A stretch of DNA of 64,000 nt from Collibacillus ludicampi (GCF_023705585.1 NZ_BOQE01000001.1:712501-776500), one strand, 5' to 3'; positions 17,081 to 25,889 are shown, counted from the first letter of the stretch. Numbers and translations: made by a program. The notes: generated by a model not told the origin, from the letters alone.

Positions 17081-17843
17081 AAGCCGCTTCCTCCCGAATC
17101 CTTTTTCCATTCGGATCTGCCAACAATATTTGGCCCAAATAAGACTTGACCGAAATCGGTTTGTCCGCAAGGTGCAATTCTTCAATCAAATGGCCATTCT
17201 CCATAACAGCAACTTTATTACATATTGTTTTTACGACTTCCATCTCATGCGTTACCAGCAAGATGGTCACTTTGTAGATTCTGTTAATCTCTTGTAACAA
17301 GGAAAGAATCGATGTTGTCGTTTGCGGGTCAAGTGCGGATGTAGGCTCGTCGCAAAGGAGCACTTTCGGACGATTGGCCAAGGCTCGCGCGATGGCAACC
17401 CGCTGTTTTTGCCCTCCACTCAACCGTGAAGGATAACTTGAAGCTTTACTTTCCAGCCCGACCACGTGCAACAATTCCTGGACTCTTTCTTGTCGTTCCT
17501 TTTTTCCAATCTTTGAAATTTCAAGGGCAAACTCCACATTTTCCGCTACCGTTCGGTTGCTCAACAAATGAAAGTGTTGAAAAATCATTCCAATCGATTG
17601 CCTTACGCGGCGAAGCTCTCTCGGTGAAAGGCTGGTTAAATCTTTTCCGTCTACGATGACCTTCCCGTGTGTGGGCCTCTCTAAAAGATTGATCATTCGT
17701 AATAAGGTAGATTTCCCTGCGCCACTGAATCCGATAATGCCGTATATATCGCCTTCTTCCACGGAAAGATTCATGGCCGTCACCGCTTGAAACGCACCTT
17801 TCTCTGTAAAATAGGTTTTCGACACGTTTTCCAATCTGATCAT
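17073..17843 (-). CDS. metN: MetN-like ABC ATPase lacking the C-terminal NIL domain
   Basis: A complete nucleotide-binding domain with Walker [10 protein letters not shown], signature [15 protein letters not shown], Walker [14 protein letters not shown] and the switch His in LLVTHEM. At 256 residues it is about 85 residues shorter than typical MetN proteins (~340), which carry a C-terminal NIL/ACT-like domain for methionine feedback. That domain is missing here; the protein ends soon after the ABC domain. This suggests no methionine trans-inhibition and leaves the transported compound open. Confidence 0.88.
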   Translation of the reverse strand: MIRLENVSKTYFTEKGAFQAVTAMNLSVEEGDIYGIIGFSGAGKSTLLRMINLLERPTHGKVIVDGKDLTSLSPRELRRVRQSIGMIFQHFHLLSNRTVAENVEFALEISKIGKKERQERVQELLHVVGLESKASSYPSRLSGGQKQRVAIARALANRPKVLLCDEPTSALDPQTTTSILSLLQEINRIYKVTILLVTHEMEVVKTICNKVAVMENGHLIEELHLADKPISVKSYLGQILLADPNGKRIREEAAYV

Positions 17844-17871
17844 GTGAATCCCTCCCTAGCCAAAGTGAAAC

Positions 17872-17940
17872 GAAAAAGAAAGAGGCACCTGTATGCTCGC
17901 GTTTTTTCACGAAACATCAGGTGCCTTCGGATGTCCGATC
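17872..17940 (-). terminator. hairpin between hydrolase and metN (possible attenuator, leader 3)
   Basis: A stem GGCACCTGATG / CATACAGGTGCC followed by TCTTTCTTTTT on the minus strand. Its 5' arm lies inside the last codons of the hydrolase gene, and it is preceded by TCGGACATCCGAAGGCACC, which looks like the CCGGAC-ACCGGAGACAC segment of leaders 1 and 2. It may end the hydrolase transcript or attenuate read-through into metNIQ. Confidence 0.65.
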
Positions 17941-18770
17941 GGCAACGGATCATAGACTGCTCTCACGCCTTTGTGTACATGCGAGAGCCAATCCCGCGTC
18001 TTCCTCAGCAATCGATCGGTGCTATCGATTGAAGAAAACGTATGATCCGCTTGATGAATAATCTCTTTTTCACAATGGCTGTTCACTTTTCTTAAAGCGA
18101 ATAATTTTTGGTAGAGAAAGCAATACTCCACCGGAATCACTTCATCATGACTTCCGTGGATCAACAAAACATCTCCCGTAAAATGTTTTGCTTGTTGAAA
18201 AGGATGGTAACGAGACAGAGAAGCAAAAAAGTTGGTCGACAAAGAATACCCTAAATAATCAACAGCTCCGGAGCGTACCGATTCCTCATATGCCTTCTTT
18301 CCTACAATCCTGACGATATCATGAAACGGATGAGCGACAGCCGACCACAAAACGAGGGTTTTCACCCGTGGATCGACCCCGGCAGTGAGTATGGAAACGG
18401 CCCCTCCCAGGCTGTGGCCTAACAGAATCACTCCCTCCGGATCCACCCCTTCAATCTCTAAGCCGTAATCAATCACGTGACGCGTTTGTTCAATCAACGC
18501 TTCCAAGCCTCCAGCGCCATAATCCCCCGTACTCTCGCCACATCCCCCGTAATCAAAGCGCAAAACCGCAAAACCGGCATCGCTCAGTTCCCTGGCCGCT
18601 TTGACAAATAACCGGTTGACACCGATACGGCTCCCCACAAACCCATGGCATATGATGATCAAGGGGTATTGAGACGGTTGTCTGATCGCCCTGTCTCTCT
18701 TGCACGAAGGAAAATGAATCGTCGCCGCAAGATCCAAATCATGACTGTGAATCGTCATCTGTTTTTCCAA
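17907..18770 (-). CDS. alpha/beta hydrolase (serine hydrolase, S33-like)
   Basis: A 287-residue cytosolic alpha/beta hydrolase. The oxyanion-region motif IICHGFVGSR, nucleophile elbow GHSLGGA, acidic residue in HGSHDEVIP and catalytic His in QADHTFSS give a full triad. Similar proteins are annotated as peptidases or esterases, and no substrate can be assigned. The TTG start at 18770 follows AGAGGTG by 7 nt. It is the first gene of the sulfur cluster and is preceded by a promoter and leader of its own, so it may act on an organosulfur ester or thioester. Confidence 0.8.
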   Translation of the reverse strand: MEKQMTIHSHDLDLAATIHFPSCKRDRAIRQPSQYPLIIICHGFVGSRIGVNRLFVKAARELSDAGFAVLRFDYGGCGESTGDYGAGGLEALIEQTRHVIDYGLEIEGVDPEGVILLGHSLGGAVSILTAGVDPRVKTLVLWSAVAHPFHDIVRIVGKKAYEESVRSGAVDYLGYSLSTNFFASLSRYHPFQQAKHFTGDVLLIHGSHDEVIPVEYCFLYQKLFALRKVNSHCEKEIIHQADHTFSSIDSTDRLLRKTRDWLSHVHKGVRAVYDPLPIGHPKAPDVS

Positions 18771-18853
18771 TGGTATACACCTCTCTTCGTAACCAATCTG
18801 CGACTCAAGTAAGCGTCAAAAACCCATTCAGATAATCTATAAACCTTGGTTCA

Positions 18854-18972
18854 TAAAAAAACCCAGTTCGGTCGACTGGGAATGAAAGCCCACTCGAACC
18901 TCGGCCGAGATCGTGTCTCCGGTTGTCCGGTGGACTATTTTATTATTTCGATAAGAATACTTGGTTTTATGA
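18854..18972 (-). promoter_or_regulatory. hydrolase leader with CCGGAC-ACCGGAGACAC element and terminator (leader 2)
   Basis: On the minus strand, GTCATAA and TATTCTTAT near the 5' end, then CCGGACAACCGGAGACAC (18913-18930), then ATCTCGGCCGAGG, then a terminator CCCAGTCGACCGAACTGGG followed by TTTTTTT. The first three elements align with leader 1 upstream of ssuE in the same order, which supports a shared regulatory RNA rather than chance. Confidence 0.6.
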
Positions 18973-18976
18973 CAGA

Positions 18977-19005
18977 ATCGTATCACCTTTTTTCGAGAGG
19001 GTCAA
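18977..19005 (-). promoter_or_regulatory. sigma-A promoter of the hydrolase/metNIQ transcript
   Basis: TTGACC (19000-19005) and TACGAT (18977-18982) with a 17-nt spacer on the minus strand, directly upstream of leader 2. Confidence 0.75.
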
Positions 19006-19196
19006 CACTTTTTTCATTCATTCGCAAAATGAAGCTCATACGGTCAATCACTCCGAAAAGAACAACTCTAGGTCACATAGGCACATTTTTTTCTTTCTGC
19101 ATACAGTATTGTATCCTGGGCGATCGCACAGATGTGTACTCAGTATCGTATTTGAATCGATCCTGTAAAGAATTTTACAGCGGGAGGTAAAAGACA

Positions 19197-21041
19197 ATGT
19201 GTGGAATCGTAGGTTGGATTGATTGGGATAAAGATTTGCGTCATCAACAAGCTCTCATCAGAGAGATGACCGATACACTGACAAACAGAGGTCCTGATGC
19301 ATTTGGAAGTTGGTATTCCAAGTATGCCGCTTTCGGACACCGCCGTCTGATCGTCGTTGATCCGGAAGGCGGTGGGCAGCCTATGATTCGTCGGTTTGGC
19401 GACCGCACCTATGTGATGGTCTATAACGGGGAATTATACAATACGGAAGATTTGCGGAAAGAACTGCTCGCACGCGGTCACACATTCCGTTCCCATTCGG
19501 ATACGGAAGTCCTGTTACATTCCTATGTGGAATGGGGAAAAGCGTGCGTAGAACGCCTGAACGGAATCTTCGCTTTCGCCATCTGGGAAGAAAAAGAGCA
19601 GACGCTCTTTCTAGCACGCGACCGTCTCGGGGTTAAACCGCTTTTCTATGCCCAACGCGGCAGTGCCTTCTTATTTGCATCAGAAATCAAAGCGCTCCTC
19701 GCCCACCCGTCCGTACAACCGGAAGTCGATGCGGAAGGATTAGCCGAGATTTTAGCACTTGGCCCCGCTCGTACACCCGGTCACGGGGTATTCCGCGGTA
19801 TCGCCGAGTTGAAGCCTGGGTATAGTTGCTTCTATAACCGAAACGGTGCTCAATTGTATCAATACTGGGAGCTCAAGAGCGAGCCCCATACGGATGATTT
19901 GGAGACGACAGTAGAGAAGGTTCGCGATTTGCTTCAGGACGCCATCGTACGCCAGTTGGTTTCAGACGTTCCCGTATGTACATTGCTTTCCGGCGGGCTT
20001 GACTCAAGCACGATCACTGCATTCGCCCATCATGCGTTTCTTCGTTCGGGACAGGAACCGCTTCATAGCTACTCAGTCGACTACGTGGATAATGATATCC
20101 ATTTCCGCATGAACCAATTTCAACCCGATCCAGATGCGCCTTGGGTCAAACGTGTGTCCGAGTATTTAGGGACCATACACCACTCGATTCAAATCGATAC
20201 GCCAGAATTGGTAGAATCATTAAAAACCGCCGTCTTCGCCCGCGATCTCCCTGGCATGACCGACGTTGACAGCTCTTTGCTCTTGTTCTCCCATGAGATT
20301 AAAAAAGAGGCCACTGTCGCTTTGTCCGGCGAATGTGCCGATGAAGTGTTCGGCGGGTACCCCTGGTTTCACCGAGAAGAAATGTTATCGGCGAATACGT
20401 TCCCTTGGTCTCGTTTTCTACATGAACGTGTCCGTTTCTTTTCTCCTGAACTCAAGGAACACATTCATCCCGAAGAATATGTGGCGGAACGATACGATCA
20501 GGCTTTGGCCGAAGTGCCCCGATTGAAAGGGGAAAACGTAAAAGAGGCACGCATGCGCGAGATGTTCTATCTCAACCTGACCCGTTGGATGCCCACCCTC
20601 CTCGACCGCAAAGACCGAATGAGCATGGCTGTAGGCCTGGAAATCCGCGTTCCGTTTTGCGACCACCGTCTTGTTGAATATATGTGGAATGTCCCGTGGG
20701 AGTTCAAAAGTTGTGACCACCAGGCAAAAGGAATTTTGCGCAGGGCATTAAAAGGGATTCTGCCGGATGATGTGCTCACGCGCAAGAAAAGCCCTTATCC
20801 GAAGACACACAATCCTGCATTTCTGGCAGCCTGCAAGGAATGGGCGCTTCAGATCCTTGAAGACCCCGCATCGCCTCTTCTTCCATTGATCGATGCAGAA
20901 GCGGTCCGTACATTCGCCAAGGAGTGTGACAGAGAAACGAACATCCCCTGGTTCGGCCAGTTGATGAACGCACCGCAATTGTTTGCTTACCTGGGACAAA
21001 TCGACACGTGGTTGAGGGAGTATCGCGTAACCATCGTCTAA
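19197..21041 (+). CDS. asnO: asparagine synthetase (glutamine-hydrolysing)
   Basis: A 614-residue class II asparagine synthetase. The mature N-terminal nucleophile Cys2 is in MCGIVGWIDWD, with the glutaminase residues in LTNRGPDAFG, HRRLIVVDPEGGGQPM and VYNGELYN. The synthetase half has the PP-loop SGGLDSSTI (about residue 266) and LSGECADEVFGGYPWF. Length and overall pattern resemble Bacillus AsnO (YisO), which is expressed in sporulation; AsnB or AsnH are alternatives. The start follows GGGAGG. It is monocistronic, divergent from the sulfur cluster. Confidence 0.9.
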   Translation: MCGIVGWIDWDKDLRHQQALIREMTDTLTNRGPDAFGSWYSKYAAFGHRRLIVVDPEGGGQPMIRRFGDRTYVMVYNGELYNTEDLRKELLARGHTFRSHSDTEVLLHSYVEWGKACVERLNGIFAFAIWEEKEQTLFLARDRLGVKPLFYAQRGSAFLFASEIKALLAHPSVQPEVDAEGLAEILALGPARTPGHGVFRGIAELKPGYSCFYNRNGAQLYQYWELKSEPHTDDLETTVEKVRDLLQDAIVRQLVSDVPVCTLLSGGLDSSTITAFAHHAFLRSGQEPLHSYSVDYVDNDIHFRMNQFQPDPDAPWVKRVSEYLGTIHHSIQIDTPELVESLKTAVFARDLPGMTDVDSSLLLFSHEIKKEATVALSGECADEVFGGYPWFHREEMLSANTFPWSRFLHERVRFFSPELKEHIHPEEYVAERYDQALAEVPRLKGENVKEARMREMFYLNLTRWMPTLLDRKDRMSMAVGLEIRVPFCDHRLVEYMWNVPWEFKSCDHQAKGILRRALKGILPDDVLTRKKSPYPKTHNPAFLAACKEWALQILEDPASPLLPLIDAEAVRTFAKECDRETNIPWFGQLMNAPQLFAYLGQIDTWLREYRVTIV

Positions 21042-21140
21042 ACGAGAAAGTCCATTCGAAGTGGAGCCAATGATGTAAGGCGGAACATAGTGGAAGCCTT
21101 TCTTGACAACCCGAAAGTATTACACATGGCGAAACGATAA

Positions 21141-21172
21141 AGGGGAACCGTACGAAACCGGTCCCCTTTTTT
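21141..21172 (+). terminator. terminator of the asparagine synthetase gene
   Basis: Stem AGGGGAACCG / CGGTCCCCT with a TACGAAAC loop followed by TTTTTT, about 100 nt after the stop. Confidence 0.88.
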
Positions 21173-21350
21173 GATTCAACAACCTATTCTTTATCAATTG
21201 AAATTCCCTTTCAATAGCCGTTTCCCCAGCTCGGTCAACCCATTTTTGAACACATTCATTGGAGTGATAAGCGAAGATCGAACGCTAAATCCTTTGCAAA
21301 AATAAAAACCTGCTGGAAAGTTTAGTCGAACGTATCTTCGAGAAATCGTT

Positions 21351-22286
21351 TCACAGTTTCTCCAACTCTTCCCCCAAAAATTTGGCGATTGCAAGCATGC
21401 CAAACTTTTCTGCTTTCGCTTCAGCTTCCGAATTGTAATTCGTATTGGTGTTCACATCATAAGTGAAGATTTCTCCGTCTTTATTACGGATAAATTCGAT
21501 ACCTGCAATGTGAATGTTGTTGTCCGCCAGGAATTTTTCATATTGTTGGAGGATTGGGTCGTCAAATCCCTCGATAATTTGAAATTTAGGTTTTGTAGGA
21601 ACCTGCTCTCCTACAGGACAGAACATGTCTCCAATCTGACAGGCATCAGCGGGACACAGTTCAAAACCTGCCGAAGTATCAACTCGGACAGCATAAAGAA
21701 ATTTGCCGCCGACAAATTCACACCGGGTAATATATGGCTCCGGCGCTTGAATATACTCCTGAACCAATGTAATCCCGTCCACCGGCTCTTCGAATGCAGG
21801 ACCCTCCACATATTCCTTTAGGCTTTCAAAGGAGTGGAATAATTGCACTCCTAAACCTTTGCCTGCGCGGTTATGTTTGGTAATGAAGGATTGCCCTTCA
21901 AATCTTTTGGCGGCCTCCAAAATCTGCTCTTTTCCAACGGCCGCAATGGTTTTTGGCGTGCGAATTCCGTAAACATTAAGCGCCATGTATTGCGCAACTT
22001 TGCTTACTTCAAGTTGCAAAGCCCGGCTTCCGTTGAAAACCTTTCTGCCATGTCTTTCTAACCAAGCCAGAACGGCTCCTGTCAACTCAGGCGCGTACCG
22101 ATGATCACGGGTATGAGAAGAGGCGCTCATACGGTTGTAGAAAACTCCCTCTGGGGGAACTGTTGTTAGATCAATGATTCCCTTGTCCAAAAACCATTCT
22201 TCATAAGGAAGCTTTAATTCATCCAATCTCCTTGTCAGATGTATGGTCCATTCGCGATTTTCATGTATGATATAGATTTTTTTCAT
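21351..22286 (-). CDS. ATP-grasp (RimK-like) carboxylate-amine ligase
   Basis: A 311-residue ATP-grasp protein. FITKHNRAGKGLGVQLFHS supplies the ATP-binding Lys and glycine loop, TLVQEYIQAPEPYITRCEFV resembles the central strands, and YDVNTNTNYNSEAE carries the metal-binding Asn/Asp typical of RimK-type ligases. It should join an amine to a carboxylate through an acyl phosphate, but the substrates cannot be read. The start has AGAGGAA upstream. It is monocistronic and convergent with the asparagine synthetase gene. Confidence 0.75.
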   Translation of the reverse strand: MKKIYIIHENREWTIHLTRRLDELKLPYEEWFLDKGIIDLTTVPPEGVFYNRMSASSHTRDHRYAPELTGAVLAWLERHGRKVFNGSRALQLEVSKVAQYMALNVYGIRTPKTIAAVGKEQILEAAKRFEGQSFITKHNRAGKGLGVQLFHSFESLKEYVEGPAFEEPVDGITLVQEYIQAPEPYITRCEFVGGKFLYAVRVDTSAGFELCPADACQIGDMFCPVGEQVPTKPKFQIIEGFDDPILQQYEKFLADNNIHIAGIEFIRNKDGEIFTYDVNTNTNYNSEAEAKAEKFGMLAIAKFLGEELEKL

Positions 22287-22589
22287 GTAACGATTCCTCT
22301 TTCTCGACTACCGTCTATTAAATCAAAGTCATGCTACTATAAAACCGGGCGAAGAGTCAATGTATCTAACCGTGTTACGAAGGATTCCACATATTGTGCA
22401 AACGATTTATTGGTGTCTGAGCCTTTTGCATTATTCCTAGCCCTTATGCCGTAAGACATGGAACACCGTTTATCTTGCTGAGGCAGTAAAAGTATTGCAG
22501 GAATAGGGATTGATCCAAGAAGTCAATAATAATCTAAAAAGCTGGTTATTTCTTACTTAGCGTAGAAATAATCAGCTTTTTATTTCCAC
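22287..22589. other. intergenic region with a symmetric hairpin
   Basis: No gene seen. A long hairpin with arms AAAAAGCTGGTTATTTCT and AGAAATAATCAGCTTTTT (about 22536-22582) could terminate transcription in either direction. Confidence 0.6.
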
Positions 22590-22785
22590 AATTTGTATTA
22601 TCATATGTTTTCCGTGTTTTGTTGGTACTCCCCCTCTTAAATGTATGGCCAAGAACTCAATCACAGGAAGAGGAACATCTTCAGCGCTGTCAGGAAACCG
22701 GGCCTCATGCTGGAAGTATTTGAACAACACAGCAAATCCAAACCGCGTCTCGAAGTTCTTGGCTTGAATTAGTTGCCTACTGGTC
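22590..22785 (-). pseudogene. fragment of a Tn3-family transposase (DUF4158 N-terminal region)
   Basis: The minus strand translates without interruption as a ~60-residue stretch containing ETRFGFAVLLFKYFQHEAR-like sequence (exactly ETRFGFAVLFKYFQHEARF) and PLPVIEFLAIHLRG. This is the pattern of the N-terminal domain of Tn3-family transposases in Firmicutes. No start codon, no downstream catalytic part and no inverted repeats were found, so it is a relic abutting the end of the oxidoreductase gene. Confidence 0.65.
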
Positions 22786-22802
22786 GCAATAAACTAAACT
22801 AT

Positions 22803-23963
22803 TCAATCCTTTCCTAAAGGGACGTTTTCTTTACTTATCGCAAACCAACCTGGCGTTGCTTCAATTACATTCCAAAGTTTTTCCGGAATATCGAGTTGGT
22901 TTATCTTCGAAACTTTCAACTCCGTATCGATTTCACTCTCACGTCCATTTGCGACCATTTCAACCCATTCAGGATTCATGATTAACGCTTGACCAATAGC
23001 AGCTAGAGATAACCCTAATTCTAACGCTTTTGCTACTTCATCTGGCGTTCTCATTGAACCCGCAGCCAACACAGGTACTCTGCCATTTACACTCTCAAGA
23101 ATCAATTCAAGGTATGTTTTATTATCTTGACTGTCTACTGGCTTTGAGACAAGCGCATTGGCCAATGAAATATGTACATAATCTACATCAAGTTCAATCA
23201 GGCGTTCAATTAGTTCATAGGTATCTTTTATTCGTAATCCGCCTTCTTGTGGTTCGTCAGGAGATAATCTGTATCCTAGAATAAATGGTTTTGTCGCATG
23301 TTTTTCAATGACTTTCTTAACTTCTTGAACGACTGCCAGTGGAAAACGTAAGCGATTTTCTAGCGATCCACCCCATTGGTCCTCTCGTCTGTTAAAAAAC
23401 GGAGACAAGAAATTTTGAATTAAAAATCCATGGGCGCCATGAATTTCAACACCGTCAAACCCTGCTTCAATCGCTCGTCTCGTTGCTTCGCCAAACGCAT
23501 GAATCATGTCCAAAATTTCTTCATGTGATAATGCTCGGGGTTTTACGTTGCCCTGAGTAAATGCAGTAGCTTCTGTCTCCAATGCGCTTGCACTGACTAC
23601 ATCTGCATTCGGAATAAGATCCGGTACTGCTTTGTTACCTGCATGGAAAATTTGCAGTACCGCAGGAGCTCCCCCGCTTTTTGCAGCTTCAGCCAATTTC
23701 CGTAAACTCGGTATAAATTTATCATCATATGCGGCAAATTCATTCGTGAAACCAATTCCATTAGGAGTAACATGAGTACAACCTGTAATAACGAGGCCGA
23801 CACCATTTACCCTACGTCGATAATATTTATCTTCAGCATCTGAGATGGTTAAATCGTCATTAGCTGACCAAGTAGTCATAGGTGCCATAACTACTCTATT
23901 TCTAATAGATATTCCATTTCTAAATGTAAAGGGTTCAAATAAGTTGCTATATTTTGCGTTCAT
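22803..23963 (-). CDS. NADH-dependent flavin oxidoreductase (old yellow enzyme family)
   Basis: A 386-residue FMN-dependent TIM-barrel oxidoreductase. The N-terminal RNRVVMAPMTTWSA, the central GFDGVEIHGAHGFLIQNFLS followed by PFFNRREDQWGGSLENR, and the C-terminal VLAAGSMRTPDEVAKALELG are hallmarks of the OYE group. Members reduce activated C=C bonds or nitro compounds; the physiological substrate is unknown. A TetR-family gene lies upstream on the same strand, and TetR-type palindromes are found between the two, so induction by an electrophile is plausible. Confidence 0.9.
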   Translation of the reverse strand: MNAKYSNLFEPFTFRNGISIRNRVVMAPMTTWSANDDLTISDAEDKYYRRRVNGVGLVITGCTHVTPNGIGFTNEFAAYDDKFIPSLRKLAEAAKSGGAPAVLQIFHAGNKAVPDLIPNADVVSASALETEATAFTQGNVKPRALSHEEILDMIHAFGEATRRAIEAGFDGVEIHGAHGFLIQNFLSPFFNRREDQWGGSLENRLRFPLAVVQEVKKVIEKHATKPFILGYRLSPDEPQEGGLRIKDTYELIERLIELDVDYVHISLANALVSKPVDSQDNKTYLELILESVNGRVPVLAAGSMRTPDEVAKALELGLSLAAIGQALIMNPEWVEMVANGRESEIDTELKVSKINQLDIPEKLWNVIEATPGWFAISKENVPLGKD

Positions 23964-24084
23964 TTTCTAACCTCTTTCTGAATGGTATTCATCAATGTTG
24001 TTAGTTTGTCCTATTTTGTAAAGACCTTTAGCTTTATTAGCATGGCTACTGAAGGCATTTTTTAATGGGCACCACCACCTTTAA

Positions 24085-24100
24085 AAACGAATGTTCGTTT
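24085..24100. promoter_or_regulatory. palindromic operator upstream of the OYE gene
   Basis: AAACGAATGTTCGTTT is a perfect 16-bp inverted repeat ~120 nt before the OYE start. Related palindromes occur at 24167-24182 and 24885-24900. Confidence 0.65.
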
Positions 24101-24166
24101 ATTTATGTTTTAAAAAAATTAATCCCATACATATGTTTCAAATTTAACGTGCTTGTTTTTTATATT

Positions 24167-24182
24167 AAACGATCATTCGATT
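24167..24182. promoter_or_regulatory. second TetR-type operator in the OYE-tetR intergenic region
   Basis: AAACGATCATTCGATT differs by two bases from the site AAATGATCGTTCGATT in front of tetR, and like it is followed by A-T-rich AATCAAG. The shared sequence supports one regulator for both promoters. Confidence 0.6.
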
Positions 24183-24299
24183 ATAATCAAGATATTATTA
24201 AAATCAGAGGTAGCAGGTTTTTTTTCTAACGTAACGGAGTTAATTCTTGTTCCAAAATATAACCATTTGCTCCCTCTGATGAAAAGTCTTGATGGATTC

Positions 24300-24872
24300 T
24301 TAAGCTTTTACAGCATCCCAACTCATTTGAATAATTTCCTTTAAATTATCCTGATTCAATTCAGATTTCCCATTAAAATGTTCTTTAGCAAATTGCATGA
24401 CCGGGTTAAATGTAAAGATAACCAGCAGATTTGTATCAACTTGTTTGAAAACACCTTGTTTCTTCCCTTTTTCAAATAAGCTGTAAATCGGTTCAAACAA
24501 TTCTGTTGCTTCTTTACGAGATAATTTATGAAGGAGAGGGGAATTTCCAAACTGCTCAATAAATAAAAAGTAATCTTTGTTGTTCAAGATAAAATCAACA
24601 AATTTTCTTAAAATGGTTTCAAATGCTGTTTGTAATGGAGTTGAATCATCGAAGTTATGGAAAATTTCTAGACTCATCTGCTTTTTAATACTCAAATACA
24701 GTTTGTTAATCAAATCCTCCTTATTCTCAAAATAAACGTAAATAGTTGAAGCAGATACGTTGGCTTTCTTAGCGATCTTCGACATAGAAGTTTCGGCAAG
24801 ACCAAGTTCATTTATAAGCTGGATAGCTGCATTAAAAATGCTTTCGTTTTTATGTTCATCTTTATGTCTCAT
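24300..24872 (-). CDS. TetR-family transcriptional regulator
   Basis: A ~190-residue TetR protein. The N-terminal HTH reads AAIQLINELGLAETSMSKIA and KKANVSASTIYVYFENKEDL, the classic TetR recognition helix region with YVYF. The C-terminal ligand domain is not diagnostic. The start at 24872 (MRHKDEHKN) is very close to TTGGAGG, so 24908 is a possible alternative. It probably represses itself and the OYE gene through the AAA(C/T)GATC(A/G)TTCGATT sites. Confidence 0.88.
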   Translation of the reverse strand: MRHKDEHKNESIFNAAIQLINELGLAETSMSKIAKKANVSASTIYVYFENKEDLINKLYLSIKKQMSLEIFHNFDDSTPLQTAFETILRKFVDFILNNKDYFLFIEQFGNSPLLHKLSRKEATELFEPIYSLFEKGKKQGVFKQVDTNLLVIFTFNPVMQFAKEHFNGKSELNQDNLKEIIQMSWDAVKA

Positions 24873-24884
24873 GCCTCCAATATT

Positions 24885-24900
24885 AAATGATCGTTCGATT
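24885..24900. promoter_or_regulatory. TetR-type operator before tetR
   Basis: AAATGATCGTTCGATT lies immediately upstream of the tetR ribosome site, suited to autorepression. Confidence 0.6.
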
Positions 24901-24999
24901 AAAATCAAGTCAATCCCAAGGGCGCATATAGCACGAGTGTTTCAAGATCCTTTTCAATTTGCTCCTTCTATCCCAAATAGACTCATTTTGCTAACAGTC

Positions 25000-25053
25000 T
25001 TGACATGAAACCAAAAGGTTTCTTATTATTTGGATATGAAACCTTTTGGTTTT
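25000..25053 (+). promoter_or_regulatory. promoter with two mirror-related operators for the AHSA1/ArsR pair
   Basis: TTGACA (25000-25005) and TTATTA (25023-25028) are separated by exactly 17 nt. The spacer is filled by GAAACCAAAAGGTTTC (25007-25022). A second copy in the opposite orientation, GAAACCTTTTGGTTT, lies at 25038-25052 near the expected transcription start. Binding by the ArsR protein encoded downstream would block polymerase directly. Confidence 0.8.
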
Positions 25054-25079
25054 ATTTAATTTGATGTGGAGGTTTAAAA

Positions 25080-25514
25080 ATGGAAGGAAATCGTAAGGGT
25101 ACGTTGCCTGATATTCGTAAAACGGCCATATTTCATGCGCCGATTCAGAAAGTATGGGAAGCAGTCTCGACTTCGGAAGGAATTGCCGCATGGTTTATGC
25201 CAAATGATTTTCAGCAAGAAATAGGACATGCTTTCACTTTGCAAACGCCTTTCGGACCCGTACCTTGCAAAGTGCTGGAACTTGATCCTCCTAACCGCCT
25301 TTCCTTTGCTTGGGATACATTCGGTTGGCGCGTTACTTTTGAATTAAAGGAGCTAGAAGGAAAAACGCAATTTACCCTCATTCATTCCGGTTGGGGCGAA
25401 CCTTATGAGTTGATTCCAAGAGTGTCAGAAAAACATTCAGTGGTACGTGACAGGATGGACAATGGTTGGGATCCGCTTATTAACGTTAATCTCCGCAAGG
25501 TGGTTGAGGCATAG
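25080..25514 (+). CDS. SRPBCC / AHSA1-domain protein
   Basis: A 144-residue START-like protein of the AHSA1 group: [23 protein letters not shown] at the N-terminus, [19 protein letters not shown] and [10 protein letters not shown] near the end. Such proteins have a hydrophobic cavity and often accompany ArsR-type regulators, but their ligand is generally unknown. The start follows GGAGGT. Its stop is directly followed by the ArsR start, so the two are co-translated. Confidence 0.88.
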   Translation: MEGNRKGTLPDIRKTAIFHAPIQKVWEAVSTSEGIAAWFMPNDFQQEIGHAFTLQTPFGPVPCKVLELDPPNRLSFAWDTFGWRVTFELKELEGKTQFTLIHSGWGEPYELIPRVSEKHSVVRDRMDNGWDPLINVNLRKVVEA

Positions 25515-25889
25515 ATGGGCTCTGCCTTGCCTAAGTATGACGTCTTTCAGGCAATTGCCGATCCGACCCGTCGCGAGCTATTGAGACTGCTTGCAGATAA
25601 GGAAATGTCCGTTACCGTTATAAGCAGGCATTTTCCCATGACTCGTACGGCTGTTTCCAAGCATCTTCGTATTTTGTCGGAAGCAGGACTTGTCAGGGAG
25701 CAGAAAGTGGGGCGGGAGAAGCGATACAGGCTCCAGCCGGAGCCGCTGCTCGAACTGAAGCAGTGGCTTTCCTTTTATGAACGTTTTTGGGACAATAAGA
25801 TTTCAATGCTTAAACATTTAGTGGAAAACGAGGAAATAAGCGGTCTACATCTCGTGGTATCTACAAGCGATGAGGAATCGAAGGATTAA
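25515..25889 (+). CDS. ArsR-family transcriptional regulator
   Basis: A 124-residue winged-helix protein: FQAIADPTRRELLRLLADKE and VISRHFPMTRTAVSKHLRIL form the HTH, followed by the wing VREQKVGREKRYRLQPEPL. No metal-binding Cys cluster is present, which places it with the SRPBCC-associated non-metal ArsR group. It likely represses its own operon through the GAAACC palindromes. Confidence 0.88.
   Translation: MGSALPKYDVFQAIADPTRRELLRLLADKEMSVTVISRHFPMTRTAVSKHLRILSEAGLVREQKVGREKRYRLQPEPLLELKQWLSFYERFWDNKISMLKHLVENEEISGLHLVVSTSDEESKD

Noticed and set aside
18854-18972. S-box (SAM-I) riboswitch or T-box
   Set aside because: The conserved S-box core and the T-box AGGGTGGAACCGCG segment are not present.
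19080-19196. Regulatory RNA before the asparagine synthetase gene
   Set aside because: No conserved structure or terminator-like hairpin could be seen there.
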